Below are positions 46,414-59,103 of a stretch of 64,000 nt of DNA, piece by piece. Location of the stretch: contig OY992836.1 in the NCBI GenBank assembly GCA_963921425.1, positions 21,865,889 through 21,929,888 on the forward strand. The letters run 5' to 3'. Within the stretch, counting starts at the first letter, position 1. Each line of letters begins with the position of its first letter. The notes under the pieces are model-generated. The model was not told where the DNA came from. It was given only the letters and a program-made list of their open reading frames with translations, and did no database searches. A program made the translations under genes and the position numbers. Source of the DNA: Dryas octopetala. Taxonomy: Eukaryota; Streptophyta; Magnoliopsida; Rosales; Rosaceae.

Positions 46414-48616
46414 ATTAATTAATTAATGTCCATGAATGGGGACGTACGTCTGATATGATCATAATTAAGCGTGCCACATTAAAATTGTAGGATAATTTTC
46501 TTATCCATTAATATATGATTTTATTGGTTGAAAAAGTTAAAAGGTGTATTAGGCAGTCTCAAGTTGATGGGTTCATGAATTCAATGAAAAGGGGTCATTC
46601 TTCTAATATATTAACTATACTTATGATAGTCATCAGGATAATTAATTTCGGTGGATGCATAATTAATTTGATGGAAAGGACCGTAAAACTAAGTAACTAA
46701 CCTAGCTAGCTAGCTACCAATTAGCAACATTAATTAGCAACTTGGTTGTTTGTCACTGAATTCTGAAGCTCTGAGACTCTGATGTTAGGTTCTTCATTAA
46801 AACAGGCATTGCCAAAAGGATTCTCACATTGGCATTATCGAAACTCGGAAGGTATTGCATGTATTGGAATAATAGGCATGCACATTCAGACATTCTATAA
46901 ATATATAGATACAGATATTGAAATCAACATCAGCACCAGCCTCTTAATATGGAGATACTCTATATATAGCATGGTTGTGGAAGCAGCTAGCAAGCAAATT
47001 TCTGTTCAAACATAAACATGAATATTATACATACATATGTGATATGTCTGTTGTCTGTCTAATATATATTGTACATTTGTACCTGTTGTGGAGGGATTTC
47101 CATTGTCCATATAATATCATACATGTGCTCTACTCTAGTGTTCTCCCAAAATACATTAATTGCGTTATATATATACACATTAGTTCATCAATCATCATGA
47201 TCATCAAGAAATTCAAAACAAGTCGATCTAGCTCTCACGCATCTCATGAGTCATGGGTCATGACCTGAGCCCCTCCACCTCCACCTCCACCTCCACCTCC
47301 ACCTCCACGCGTCGCTTTAGTGCATGCCTTATATATTTTGATCAGTCCCTTTCGTGTTGAATTATATTGACCGCTAATTATTCACAAACTATATTATATA
47401 TATATATATATATGTATTCCAAAGTCCAAACGAAGACATTCTTGCCCTGTGACTACATGCATGTGGCCGACCCCAAAATATATAACTATGTCCAAAAAGG
47501 CAAAAACCTAAACCCACCAGTCTTGGCAATTGCTTTTAATCACTCTCCTCCTTCACCTCGTGGAATGTTAGATCTCTCATCTACATGAGACAAAGACAGG
47601 TAACGAATATTTCAATGTGCCAAGCTAGCTAGCTCAAACTCTAGCACATCTTAATTAACACTCTAATTAATAAGTCCCCTCTTTCATTATAATCATGCAT
47701 CTTGGTTTTTTCTTTTTTGCCAGTTTATAATTTATTAATTTTGGTTGGTATGTCGTTTTCTTGCCCATATTATCATTATTGTATTAATAATCCTAGTTTA
47801 AGGCTTTAAGCTAGTTAGTCAAATGACTCAAAAGGTGTATGGGAGGTTTGGCCCCATGTCCCAATAGGCAATAGCATGCTAGTGATAGTGGAGGTTTGCA
47901 TATTTCACGAATTTGATACACACAGGGCTAGGCTTTATAATTGGTGCAGCCCATTCAATAGCCCACTAGACCCTATGTAAATATTTCTCGCCATACTTGC
48001 TCCTTTGCTTTCTTTTATTTTGTAACCAGCACTAGCGATGTGCATGGTGCATGGCTGTTAACAATTTTAAATCAATGTTCTGAAAATACTAACGGCAGAA
48101 CCAAAAAACCAAAAAAAAGAGGGTAAATAAAAGGAAAAATTTAAAGTTAAACCTGTTGAGAAACATAACTCCCAAAAGAAAATTACAAAAGTTATAATGA
48201 TAAGAGTTAAGAGCTTGTCACCATAAGCTGAGAAGCCAAGTAACTTAATCTAAGAAAAAAACAAAATGCATATGCTAACGTATTCTTGTAATAAGAAAAC
48301 TGTAGCTGTGTTCCGCATACAAAATTTTTGTCATATATAGCGAGGGAAGATCCACCACCAAAATTTTCCCCAACTAGTCAGCAGTCATATTTTTCTATTT
48401 AGCATAATGAAAAGTTAAAAATTTAGTTCAGCTCAAAAACGAAATTCAACAATCTAAAATAGCTTTTGGGACAATGGTGCCGCCTATTAAATGGTGGCTC
48501 CATTTACTTTTGGGAGCTGATTAAGTGAGATCAGGTCTAAAATCTATACTGAACGAGAGGAGCCAAATCTCTCAAACTATGCACAACAAGGGCAGGGTTA
48601 GCAATGAAACTATAGA
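46414..48616. other. Intergenic DNA downstream of CPL4
   Basis: No gene was recognised. A (CCACCT)n run occurs at about 47274-47308 and a TA run near 47394-47414. The last few hundred bases are likely the CPL4 3' UTR. Confidence 0.5.
47274..47308. repeat. (CCACCT)n hexanucleotide repeat
   Basis: About six tandem CCACCT units, close to uninterrupted. Confidence 0.85.
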
Positions 48617-51455
48617 TCATTGGGTTTTCACTTGGATAACAGGGAACTTCTCCTCAGGTTGCTTTTGCCACATATAATTTGCAGCTTCAATCCACTGAGG
48701 ATGGACCAAAAACTTCTCTTCTTTCACTGCCCAACGAGATTTCTCAGTTCCAGGATCTGTTGCAACCACATGTGTCACCGATGAATCCACTTCTGTTGAA
48801 CAATTGGCTCCCAACATCTCTGCCATCTTCCAGAGATGATGATTATCAGCCTGGAATTTTGAAGGAAAAACACGGCTGAAAACTATTTTACACCCCTTCA
48901 ACACTTCCTTCCGAATAGTTTTCAACATCTACAAGAATAACATTCAGAAGATTCCATTTCACACCCATATTAATATCATTGCACATCTCCTGTATTCAAG
49001 TTATATTGGGTTGAAAGCAGTAGAAACAAAATTCTCCAAAATTTTATATTAAAATAACAAGAAAATTACACCAAAAAAAAGGGGTGAAGTTCTAGTCTTG
49101 GAAAAAAACAAAAAAAATTCACCTGCCTCACATCTCTGTCCATGAAATTGTCCCCCAGTTCCTAACAGATGGTTCACCAACAATAGATTAGCACACAAAA
49201 ACATGAAAGATTTCTTTTTATCAATATAGAGACAGGAAGAGGTACTTACATGAAAGAACATACTGTGGATTCGCTTAAGAACTTCAAGAACAGTTGCAAG
49301 AGCTCCTTCAGGCTCACTTTCATCACTCTTCAACTCAGAAAGAGACTTACAATTGAAGCCAAATTGGTGACAACTTGATCTAAAGAAATGATATCTTTCC
49401 ATTAATAATAGATTGTCCTTATGCTTTGTCCATGCCTACAATAATGGATAGCAACATTGATAAAACCATTCAAAAGATAAAAATCTGATTTAAAGACCAT
49501 TAAATTGATAGCCAGTGTATCCAAACATAAGATTCAATAAATAAAAATTCTTTAGAAAACACATATTGAATGCACTTCTAATCTTTCCGTATCATCAAGG
49601 ATCAAGTACTTACATTTTCTGTGTCATCAAGGATCAAAACAGCAGAATCTTGCCCAAGCACAACATCTAAACCCTTTTGATGTTTTTGGGTACCATCATC
49701 ACGTGATATCACTCTAGAATTGAAGTACTCTTTTCTAGGATCAAGGAGCTTAGCCATTTCATGTGCATAGGACCGGTCACCCATTGTGTATATGTACATC
49801 TCAAACATTTCACTGGCTTCCTTTAAAAATGTCCTAACAAAGGGCCTCAACTTGGTCATCATACGCATAGTGTCCACTATGAAGAGGCTGCCTTTCGGAA
49901 CATCTACAAGTTTCATATTGCAATCAAAATTAAAGATTCAAGTAATTGGTGAAAAATATAAGAGCGTGCACATGCATGTGCGCACAACCAAAACTTTGTC
50001 AACCTTGTTTATGTCAGAGGCACACTACGACACAAATGAAACTAAGAAAAATAAAAAACTTAGTAATTCACAATATCAATGAGAACCTGTATCTAGTTTG
50101 CAAAGTCCAACAGGGACAAGAGACAACATCTATCTTTGTAAGGTAGGAATTATTCTTCTAAATTACTTACTCATAATCCTGTAGAACTAGAGAGAAGAAG
50201 CAACACCTCAGCAAGAAAGGTGTATGCATCGACATTGAAACACTAATTATGTTACAAAAGCAGTACCACGTGAAGGGAAAACATTACATACCTTGCAGAG
50301 AATCTGTTTGGCTCTTTAAATATTCTTCCTCTTGTGTCAAATGATTCAGTTGAGTGGAATTTAGAAGCGTGTGATCTAGATCAAGTACCAAGTACAGTTT
50401 TCTATGGCGTAACAAGTTCTTAATGTCTTGGTTGCGTAAACGGTCAATTTCATCATTATTTAGCCTTAATCCCTGCAGAAACAAATGTTTCCCACATCAT
50501 AATTTTATATCAATGCAAAAGAAGCTTGGAAAAGATTAGGAATTCATTGTACAGTATAACTGGAAATGGAAACATAGAATGGTCAAGTTTCTTTGCTATC
50601 AGTATATTTATCACTTACATCAGGGGATCAGTAATTCAAGAATTGCTCCTATGAAAAAAAAAAAAAAAAAAGTAATTCCAGAGCTGACCGAGCGTGATAA
50701 TGTCTCTACAAAGAAATTATTGAAAAACATATACATATATGCTTCCAAAATTAAGCAAAAAGACACCGAAAAATCCACTAAACACCAACTAGTCATCCAA
50801 AGGAGTACCTTGTGTATGTAGCCAAATGTAACACCAGAATCCTTATCCAACTTCTGACCACAAACCATACACATATTTCCAAATGTACCAGGATGTGCAC
50901 ACACATCAGTCTTTGTGGATACTTCTGAAAATAAAACATGATAAATATCATATTCTACATTCAAAAGCAATAACAGGGTGTGCATATGCATCCTTTTTTA
51001 TGGAGCTTCAGCACATAATAACATAATAGTTTTTTTAAAAATTGGAAACAGTAAAATCTCTGAGGACACGATTACCAAACTGAATCAGAAATGTTACCTG
51101 AGTTTCCTTTTGAAGTTGACCCATTTGTTTCCTCCACACTTTCCAGATTCTCGACCTTGCGCCTTTTTGTCCTGCAAGGTAATTCATAAGCTGTATCTAA
51201 AAAGCTTTCAGCATTAAACAAAACTTCAACTTAAACTGTGGTATCTAATAGAAAACTCATTCTACATCATTAAAACATTAAATAAAGAAGATTTAAACAA
51301 CACCTCTCACTTTCGACGTCACTGTCGTCACTGTCATCATCAGCTTCTTCATCTGGTGATGAATCCGAAGAACCAGACGCCAGTGCTCTCTCAAGAAACC
51401 CAGTAAAGTCATCGCTGCTAGATGAGTGTACCGGAGAATCGGTCACCAAACTCAT
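48617..51455 (-). CDS. CPL4: RNA polymerase II CTD phosphatase-like 4
   Basis: Eight exons on the minus strand: 51304-51455, 51098-51171, 50809-50924, 50292-50472, 49614-49903, 49250-49435, 49123-49161 and 48617-48928. They join to 1350 nt (449 aa), close to my recollection of about 440 aa for Arabidopsis CPL4. The protein starts MSLVTDSPVHSSSSDDF with an acidic Ser/Asp stretch, then CAHPGTFGNMCMVCGQKL. The FCP1-type catalytic motif DLDHT (Asp145, Asp147) follows in RKLYLVLDLDHTLLN, then TKLRPFV, YIYTMGDRSYA and VLILDDTEN. A BRCT domain fills the last exon (about 350-443, with GCKIVFSRVFP and WIEAANYMW). CPL4 removes phosphates from the polymerase II C-terminal repeat in the nucleus, is essential in Arabidopsis and affects snRNA and stress-gene transcription. 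All introns are GT-AG. A 1.7-kb transposon sits just upstream of its first exon. Confidence 0.95.
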
Positions 51456-52290
51456 CTAAATAATTCACGCAAAAAACACCCCAACAGATGTTAACCTCAA
51501 AGTGAATATAGATGAGGGAAAACGAACTGCATGCAGTACAAGAAGCATATAAAGTGCAATGGAAAATTATACACAACAAATGTAAAATAAAAATTAAAAA
51601 AAAATGAGTGACCACAGTTCGAGCATTGTTTTACTGTCTTCCATTGTTCAACAAATTGTTAGGCCTAGTTAATATCAATTCAAAATGTCCATTTACAGGG
51701 CAAACCAGAGCACATTTGATTATTTCCTCAAAGAAGTGTGTAAAATTTGAATGCATAGGGAAAACCCACACACATATTCATTCTCAGATCCAACATGTCC
51801 CAAAATGAAACTTATATACATGAGTGTACTTGATTGCAAAATTGGATTACACCCACTACATTCAATTATTAAAAGGACTCTAGATTATAACTACAACGCA
51901 GATGGCAATATAAAAAACCTTCCCAACAAGAAATTATAACTCAAATACAAGAACTACTCCAAAAGCTTCGAAATGAGAAAATATAGTAGCTTCCTGGCAA
52001 GAAAACACAGTGTCTTCCTAACATGAAATCATATAGCATCAATCGAAACTCTCTATTCTAATCGGATCAAGGCCAAAACAGAAAACGCAACAAAAAAATT
52101 AAAAAGATAATGAAAGAAATAAAGTACCGTGATGAAGAATTGAGAGCAGTTTCAGAGTTAACCCAAGAAGAGAAGCCTTCGAGACTTCGAGTGTTTGCGA
52201 TGTGGGTTAGGGTTGCAGAGTGATAGAGGGAAACCTCGCAAAATTTTTGAAGAATGAACAGAAAAGGAGATGAGTGAGCGAAGTCGCGAA

Positions 52291-52371
52291 GATGGAACTA
52301 TGGAAGAGCGGGTTATTAACTTATTAGATAACGACAAGAGAGGATGTCGTTTTAAGAGGAGGATAAGGGTA
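52291..52371. repeat. 81-bp direct repeat, left copy
   Basis: Identical over all 81 bases to 54071-54151. It begins GATGGAACTATGGAAGAGCG and ends GGATAAGGGTA. The pair brackets the hAT-like insertion in the CPL4 upstream region. Confidence 0.95.
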
Positions 52372-52372
52372 G

Positions 52373-54070
52373 TAGGGTGGGTTCGGTACGGTTACCGTAC
52401 CGAAACACCCATACCGAATTCCGACCGATATGGGTCGGTAACCGATTACTTCGGCATCGGTCGGAGAGCGGCTGTCCGACTACAACGCCAAATTAAAAAA
52501 AATCACAGAGAAGGGGGAGAGATAAGACAGAGAGAGGGAGAGAGGGAGGGGGTGCGACAGAGGCCATGCCGTGTATACAGGGGGTGGTGGTGGTGATGCT
52601 GAATACTAATTGATCAAACACACCCCAAAATGATCAATCCAAGCTGTGTATACAGAGGCCATGCCGATTGGTTTTTCGTATTGAAGCGCCGACGATCGGC
52701 GCAAGGAGCTTGGGCTGCTGAAATTGGTCACAGCAATGGGGTGGGTGCCAAGGCTGATGAGCACACGTGGGAGCGTGCCAAGTGATCTGGGTTCGTAAAG
52801 ACTGCGCGACCTCGACTTGTCAATGGTGGTGCGAGGCTGACTTCGAGCTTTAAGCTAGCTGTTTGCAGAAATCAAATTTAAAAGGTGGCTGGGCAGCAAC
52901 TTGTTTTGATATTTGATTGAGAAAACCCAACTAGCATTTGGTTGCACGGACTAATGGTTGGAGATGATGAATTGATTGTGGTGGACTTGGTGGTTGGGGC
53001 TGTGGTTGCACACAGAAAGAAAAAGAAGGGAAAAGAAGAGAAGAGAAGAGAAAAGAAGAAAAGAAAAGAAGAGACACGGTGGGAGGAGAGAAGAAGAAAA
53101 AGAAAAGAAAGAAAAAAGAAAGGGGGGCACGTGGGTTAGGGGGAAAGAAAAAGAAAAAATAATAAAAATAAAGTTTTATTTTGTATATGAATAAATAATG
53201 TATTTTGGGGTTTAGGGTTTGGATTTTGGGGTTTCAAATTTCAATTGGGGTTTGGAGTTTTATATTTTTATTACATATGTTTTTTATAATTTATAGTATA
53301 TAGTCAATAACTTAATAGTTTACATGTTTTTTAATTTATATCATCTTCTAAACCTTAGAGTATATGGTATAGGTCATATACCTAATAGGGCCGTTAGGCT
53401 AAATGGCTAATATCATATACTAATAATAATATATTATACCATATTATACATTTATGATTGAGGTAATTACATAAATTATAAATAGTCCATAACTCCATAG
53501 TCCATAACTTAATAGTTTACATGTTTTTTAATTTATATCATCTTTTAAACCTTAGGGTATATGGTATAGGTCATATACCTAATAGGGCCGTTAGGCTAAA
53601 TGACTAATACCATATACTAATAATAATATAATATACATTTATGATTGAGATAATTACATAAATCATAAATAGTCCATAACTCTATAGTTCATATTGATAT
53701 TAATATATTATATCATATTATACCATATTTTACAATATGATATCATATTATACAATATACTAAATTACTAATATTATATCATATTGATATAAATTATAGA
53801 AAATTAGAAATGTATTATATAAAATTATAAATTATATAGCAAGGTAATACTAAGTATTTTATATTTAGGGTATACCAGTATAATATAGAAATGTATAAAA
53901 ATGAATTATTTTAATTATACTTTTTCAATATACGGTCGGTATCGGTATACCGTCGGTACCGGGTTTTGTAAACCAATACCGTTACTGAATTTATCGGTAT
54001 TTTGGGTATCGGTATTTTTCGATATCGGTATCGGTATTTTTCGGTATTTCGATATTTTTACCCAGCCCTA
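52373..54070. mobile_element. hAT-like insertion (about 1.7 kb) upstream of CPL4
   Basis: The left end TAGGGTGGGTTCGGTACGG and the reversed right end TAGGGCTGGGTAAAAATA share the TAGGG(C)TGGGT start of many hAT elements. Both subterminal zones are dense in CGGTA, ACCGA and TACCG words. The interior has a GC-richer block (about 52660-52860), a purine-rich tract (about 53018-53160) and a 197-bp tandem repeat. No transposase is visible. Instead of an 8-bp duplication it is flanked by perfect 81-bp direct repeats. Confidence 0.7.
53311..53690. repeat. 197-bp tandem repeat inside the hAT-like insertion
   Basis: CTTAATAGTTTACATG starts at 53311 and again at 53508, and the two units stay closely similar through AATAGGGCCGTTAGGCTAAAT and ATTATAAATAGTCCATAACT. 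Only a few base differences and one short deletion separate them. Confidence 0.85.
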
Positions 54071-54151
54071 GATGGAACTATGGAAGAGCGGGTTATTAAC
54101 TTATTAGATAACGACAAGAGAGGATGTCGTTTTAAGAGGAGGATAAGGGTA
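54071..54151. repeat. 81-bp direct repeat, right copy
   Basis: Exact copy of 52291-52371. After it the sequence continues CTATTGG into the intergenic DNA between CPL4 and the reticulon gene. Confidence 0.95.
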
Positions 54152-55019
54152 CTATTGGTATTTACAAATTTTGATTCAAAGAGGAGAGACCATGTAGACT
54201 CTATCTACACCCTTTTTTTGCTCACGCTCACCGCACCCACCAAATATCATAATAAAACTATATTTCCTTTTTTAAAAAGTAAATTTATATTTAAACAATT
54301 GAGATTATCTTTCTTTTTATCCTTTTCCTTGCTTTTGATCCAGATTTTTGCCTCTTGAGAGGGTCTCCAGCTTAAAACAATAAAAAAAGATTAAAAGGAA
54401 GGCGCAATAACGTGACAAATTTACACAAATATATATCAAACTCGAATGAATTCTCATTCTCCAAAATAAAGAAAAATGTTAAACTGATTAAATATAGTGC
54501 AGTGCAGTGCAGCTTAATCAATTTAGATGATCCAAACACAAAATTGGGTTAAAGTTGAAGTTCAGTTGGTTCAACTAAGGTTAAGATTGGTTTGGAGTAG
54601 AGGTAAGTTAGGTAACCACTAATGAATTTAGGAGTAGAGGCTCCAACTCCATGAGTTGCACCTATATATAATCTTCCCCATCAAAGTATGTACATATAAG
54701 GAGGTTTAGCAACTTAGCAACATATGTTAATTAATGACAACAACAATGGATAGTTGAATTTGCATAAAGCATTTCCCTTTATATTTGTAAAAGATAGCTA
54801 CAAAGTACATATATGTGAAGTAATTATTGGTGACAAACTCACAATGTCGTCCTAGACTTGTTAGTAAAGGTTCAATAAATGTCCCTAATTAAAGATATTT
54901 AGCGATTTACAGTGAAGGAGGTAAAAAAGAACACTATATGAAAAAAGAAAAAAATGGGAAAAGAGATGACATCAACACTGGCACATGATACATATGATAA
55001 TGATAAAATTAAGGGAAAA

Positions 55020-58000
55020 TTAAAATCCTTTCTTTTGTTTAGAAAGATCCGGTTGAGTGGGCACATGCCACGTGTCTTGAGGTGGTGGAATATCGTCTTG
55101 CATTTCCACCCACTCATCTGTGACCATTTTCTGCTGGTAGTATCGGAAGGCCACCACCAATATAAACGCTGCAACATATGTAGTTCAATTTCATAGTTAT
55201 AACAAAGAGAGAGGCCAATGATTTTGGATATATGAAATTGTTTGAAATGATCAATCGGGTCGGGTTGTCTGTGTTTGTTTACCTGCCCAAATGCGAGCCA
55301 CGACTGAAGAAAGGTTCCAAACCAGTAGAAAAATGGCAACGGTCACGGCTTTCTTGTGAGTGCATGAGTCCCAAGCATCCCGGAACCGTCGAACCCAAAA
55401 TTTGGCTTCACATAAATGAAATTGAATTAGCTAATGGGCCACAACATAAACCCATTGGTCATTTAGATATTTAGATGTAACTGGGTCCACAGCATATATA
55501 AACCCATCACACACCTTAAGTGGCCCACTAACCAAACACACCTATGCTCCTTTTATTAATTATTTTCTTTTTATTTTACTCTAGGTCATAGGTGCAAGAG
55601 GGAGGTGAAAATGACAAAAGCAAAAAGGGCTTCACCCCATGATAGTGGATCCTATGTGGTATTATTTCGTGTGGGCCTAACTACTATTATTTGGTCCAAT
55701 TGTAGGAGAGCAAAAGGTGGCCTAACTGTATTGGACTAATGGGTCCAGTTTGCAAAGACTGGCCCTCCATAAATTCGTTTCAATGTTTATTCATAATGTA
55801 TAGTATAGTTGTAATATTAATTAGGGACGCTACCATAATATATAAAGGGTGGTTATATTAATTATAAACTTGGGACCCCATCAAATCCGCACTATCATCA
55901 AAGTTGCAATAGAGCCGTTATATGATGAGCTAGTTAGTAGCAGAGCAGTAGTTGGTAAGTTTTGGTAATGGGCTCATGTCCATCAGACCATCACTGCTTT
56001 GTAAGAGCTCTGCTCAGCTCATAGTCAAACAAAAGTGCTACAGCTACCATGCATGCATATAAAAGAAGACACAGAAATTAACTGTAGGAATGAATTTACC
56101 GTAAACAGTTATCTGGGTGGAATACAAAGAGCACACTTTTGGTACGGTGAAAACTCCGAAAAAGCCTGCCATTTTTAGCACAACCAAGCGTCAGTCATAA
56201 AGTTCAGACTCAGAATTTCACACTTGTCTCTCCCTCTCTCTCTCTCTCTCTTGGCTGCTGGGAAAGAATTATTATATGGCTTTTTTTTTTTCTTTTTTTT
56301 TTTTCTGGGAAATATATATACACACACACTAAATTGAAATAATGAAATGGAACTTACCCACTTTGGCCATGGTCCAAATGGTTATGGAGCTGCCACACCT
56401 GGCCAAAACAAAGAGCAGGACTGCCAACTGCCAATGTTACAACACAACATCCTTTTTAATATCTTCTTCCTCACTGCTGACAAATTAAAAATATAAGATA
56501 AGAATAAAAGAAGGAAACCCAATTTACCTTGATTGTGGTAGCAGGATCACCAGAGAACAAAGCTTTGAGCTTTAGCAGGAACTCATTCAAGTAAGGGAGG
56601 ACCAGTTTTAGCAACCACATTGCTTCTTCTTCACCCACCACATAGTTTACATTATCTATTTCAATAGCTCCCCTGACATTAGATTTCCAGAAAAACAAAA
56701 GAAAATCAGAAGGAGATCAATTTGGTAACATATATACTAATATTAAACATGTTCATACATAATAGCTGCAAAGCATTACCTGCAGATAATGGACTTAAAG
56801 AGGAAGATGGCAGCGAGATAAACAAGACCCAGATAGGATATGACAGTAATAAAGCTGTAGGAGCAAGGATCAAACAGATTCAGATTTTAGATGATGGACC
56901 TTTAATTTCTGAAACAGAAGGCCACTCTGTAGGAAATGCAGAATTCAAGCTGTGTGAATATTTTACTAAGGATTTGAAACCTGACCTGATATTAATATCC
57001 TTTGTGTAGGAGGATGATAGTATTATAAATGTTCCAATTCCAAACACAAAAACCGATCTTGATATGTCTTTCCACATTATTAAATCCACTGAGAAAATAA
57101 CAAGAACAAAAAAATTAATGAATGCCAGAATTGAAATAATTTTACAGCAGAAGTTACAATTCGGTAAATTAGGAATGAAAATTCACCTAAACTTTGCAAT
57201 CTGCTATGCGTTTCTGCGAAGCTGCTATGACACTCGTTTGAAGCTGCAACTAATTCAAACAAACAGTCAAGAAAAACCTCAACAAACCCATTCACTAAAA
57301 AGAATGCAGCATCAGAACTTAAAAGAAAAAAAAAAAAAGAACTTACATGAAGTATATTTAGGGACATTTGAATGAACTGTTGCACGTTTTATTACAGGAG
57401 ATTGTTTTTTCACATTTAAGGAGATGGGTTCTGGCCTTTGATGAACCTGGTGAAGCTTCTTCACTTCTCTGCGCTCAAAGTGAAGCTTCTTCACTTCATT
57501 GACTACCTTCTTTTCATTCACAACCTTTGTTAATTTCTCTTCTACTGGTGCATTGATTTCCTTGATATCAAGGCTTTTCTTTTCAATTTCATCAACCTCA
57601 ATTTCCTCATCCACCTCTTCCTCCAATTCATCTCCATCATCTTCTTCATCACCACCTTGATCACCACCATCATCCACCAATGGTTTTGGAGCAGATTTGA
57701 GCACATCCACATTGCTCACACTGCCTGAAATGACCATTTCTTGGCACACACCGAACTCCTTGCAATTCTCATCAGATCCAGTGTTTTCAATGTCAACTGG
57801 GCTTTTCTCAATTACCTCAACAGACTTATCAATTCTCTTATCAAATTCATCATCCAAGACCTTATTCGACTCCGATTTCGCCTTCCTCAACTGAATTGCA
57901 TTACCAGAAACACCACTTGACTCTGATTTCACCTTCCTTAACTGAGCTGAATTCCTCTCAATTCCCTCATTTGCTTCACCACCATCCTTGCCCAAATCAC

Positions 58001-58490
58001 TAGAACTTTTCAGCAATTCGAGCTTTGGCTTCCTATTCCCAACTGCGCTTCTCTCAGTTTTATCAGAAACAACACCAATCTCCTTGCTTCCCTCAGATCT
58101 AAGCCTCCTCACCTGAATTGGGCTCTTCTTGATCCCATCAACAGAGACACTCAGTTCCTTGCCCTGTTCATTAGAATTCTTCAAAGACTCGGTTTTTCCT
58201 TTGGCTATCTGAATTGGGTTCTTCTCAAAACCTTCAATGGTGTCGGATTTCCAAGTTTTTCTCTTGCCAGTACTCACTGCTCCACCACCAGTACCACCAG
58301 CTTGATTTCTCCTCGACCTTGTACGAGGAGTTCCAGCAGCCCCATTATTACTACTAGTCTCTTCAGAATTCTCCTCACCATTGAAGACCTTAATCCCACC
58401 TTTAACTTCATCAATCTTCATCCTGCTCTCCCACACTGACCCTGCAACCACACCACTCTTTAACCCCTCTCTCCTTCTACCCACGTCCAT
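55020..58490 (-). CDS. RTNLB21: Reticulon-like protein, RTNLB21 type
   Basis: Nine exons on the minus strand: 57347-58490, 57187-57243 (or from 57249), 56986-57088, 56780-56854, 56528-56672, 56358-56427, 56100-56165, 55283-55405 and 55020-55168. They join in frame to 1932 nt (643 aa). Residues 1-381 are a charged, probably disordered N-terminal region with four degenerate repeats of the type IQ-hydrophobic-RK-x-KSES (91-101, 123-134, 181-191, 197-207) and an acidic block (about 273-304). The reticulon homology domain follows: LQSLVDLIMWKDISRSVFVF, two long hydrophobic hairpins (through ISYLGLVYLAAIFLF, and the LAVLLFVLAR region), then a cytosolic tail with VRRFRDAWDSCTHKKAV. Reticulons insert as wedges and curve endoplasmic reticulum tubules. 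The family call is certain. The B21 assignment rests on the long N-terminus beginning MDVGRRREG and on its position next to CPL4. Confidence 0.92.
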
Positions 58491-59037
58491 TGCTTTTTAT
58501 CTTTGAAATTCTTTCTCTTGCAATGAGTACAATGGGGCATAGGTGGGTACCAATGGATAGAAAAAGCTTTAGGCAGAAGAAATGGCGGTTAGTGGGGTGT
58601 GAAACATTAGGATCCCTTTGCCTTCGGAAAGCAATTGAAAGCAGAGAGTGCTGAATTGCTGATAATTAGTTGTAACTTGTAAGGGACTGGTTCACTGAGT
58701 CACTGGGTTGGTTCTTTTATTTATTTTTTGTTGGGTGTGTGTCTGTTCTGTGTGAGACTGTGAGTGTGAGTGTGACTTATAAAGTAAAGTGGAAAAGCGA
58801 GAGATAAATATGGTGGGGTTGAATGATTAGGGGTGTGTTAAGGATGGATCTCTTTTGCTCTTTTTTGGGTGGTATTGATTCCCTTAAGCCTTCAACTTTT
58901 GCATACATATATGATATATAGATTGGAGGATCACCATGAACAATGTGACCGAGGCAACACCAAAAGGCAAAAGTCATTGATCTCACATGCAAATGGAGAC
59001 ACACTTCCTAATTTTAGAGGGGGAGAGAGACTGAGAC

Positions 59038-59040
<3 letters not shown>

Positions 59041-59101
<61 letters not shown>
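59041..59101 (+). repeat. (GT)5(GA)25 compound microsatellite
   Basis: GT units run directly into about 25 uninterrupted GA units, about 550 bp upstream of the reticulon start codon. It is long enough to be length-polymorphic. Confidence 0.9.

Positions 59102-59103
<2 letters not shown>

Noticed and set aside
52270-52596. 108-codon frame across the left end of the hAT-like element
   Set aside because: It straddles the transposon junction and consists of element end repeats; no protein family is recognised.
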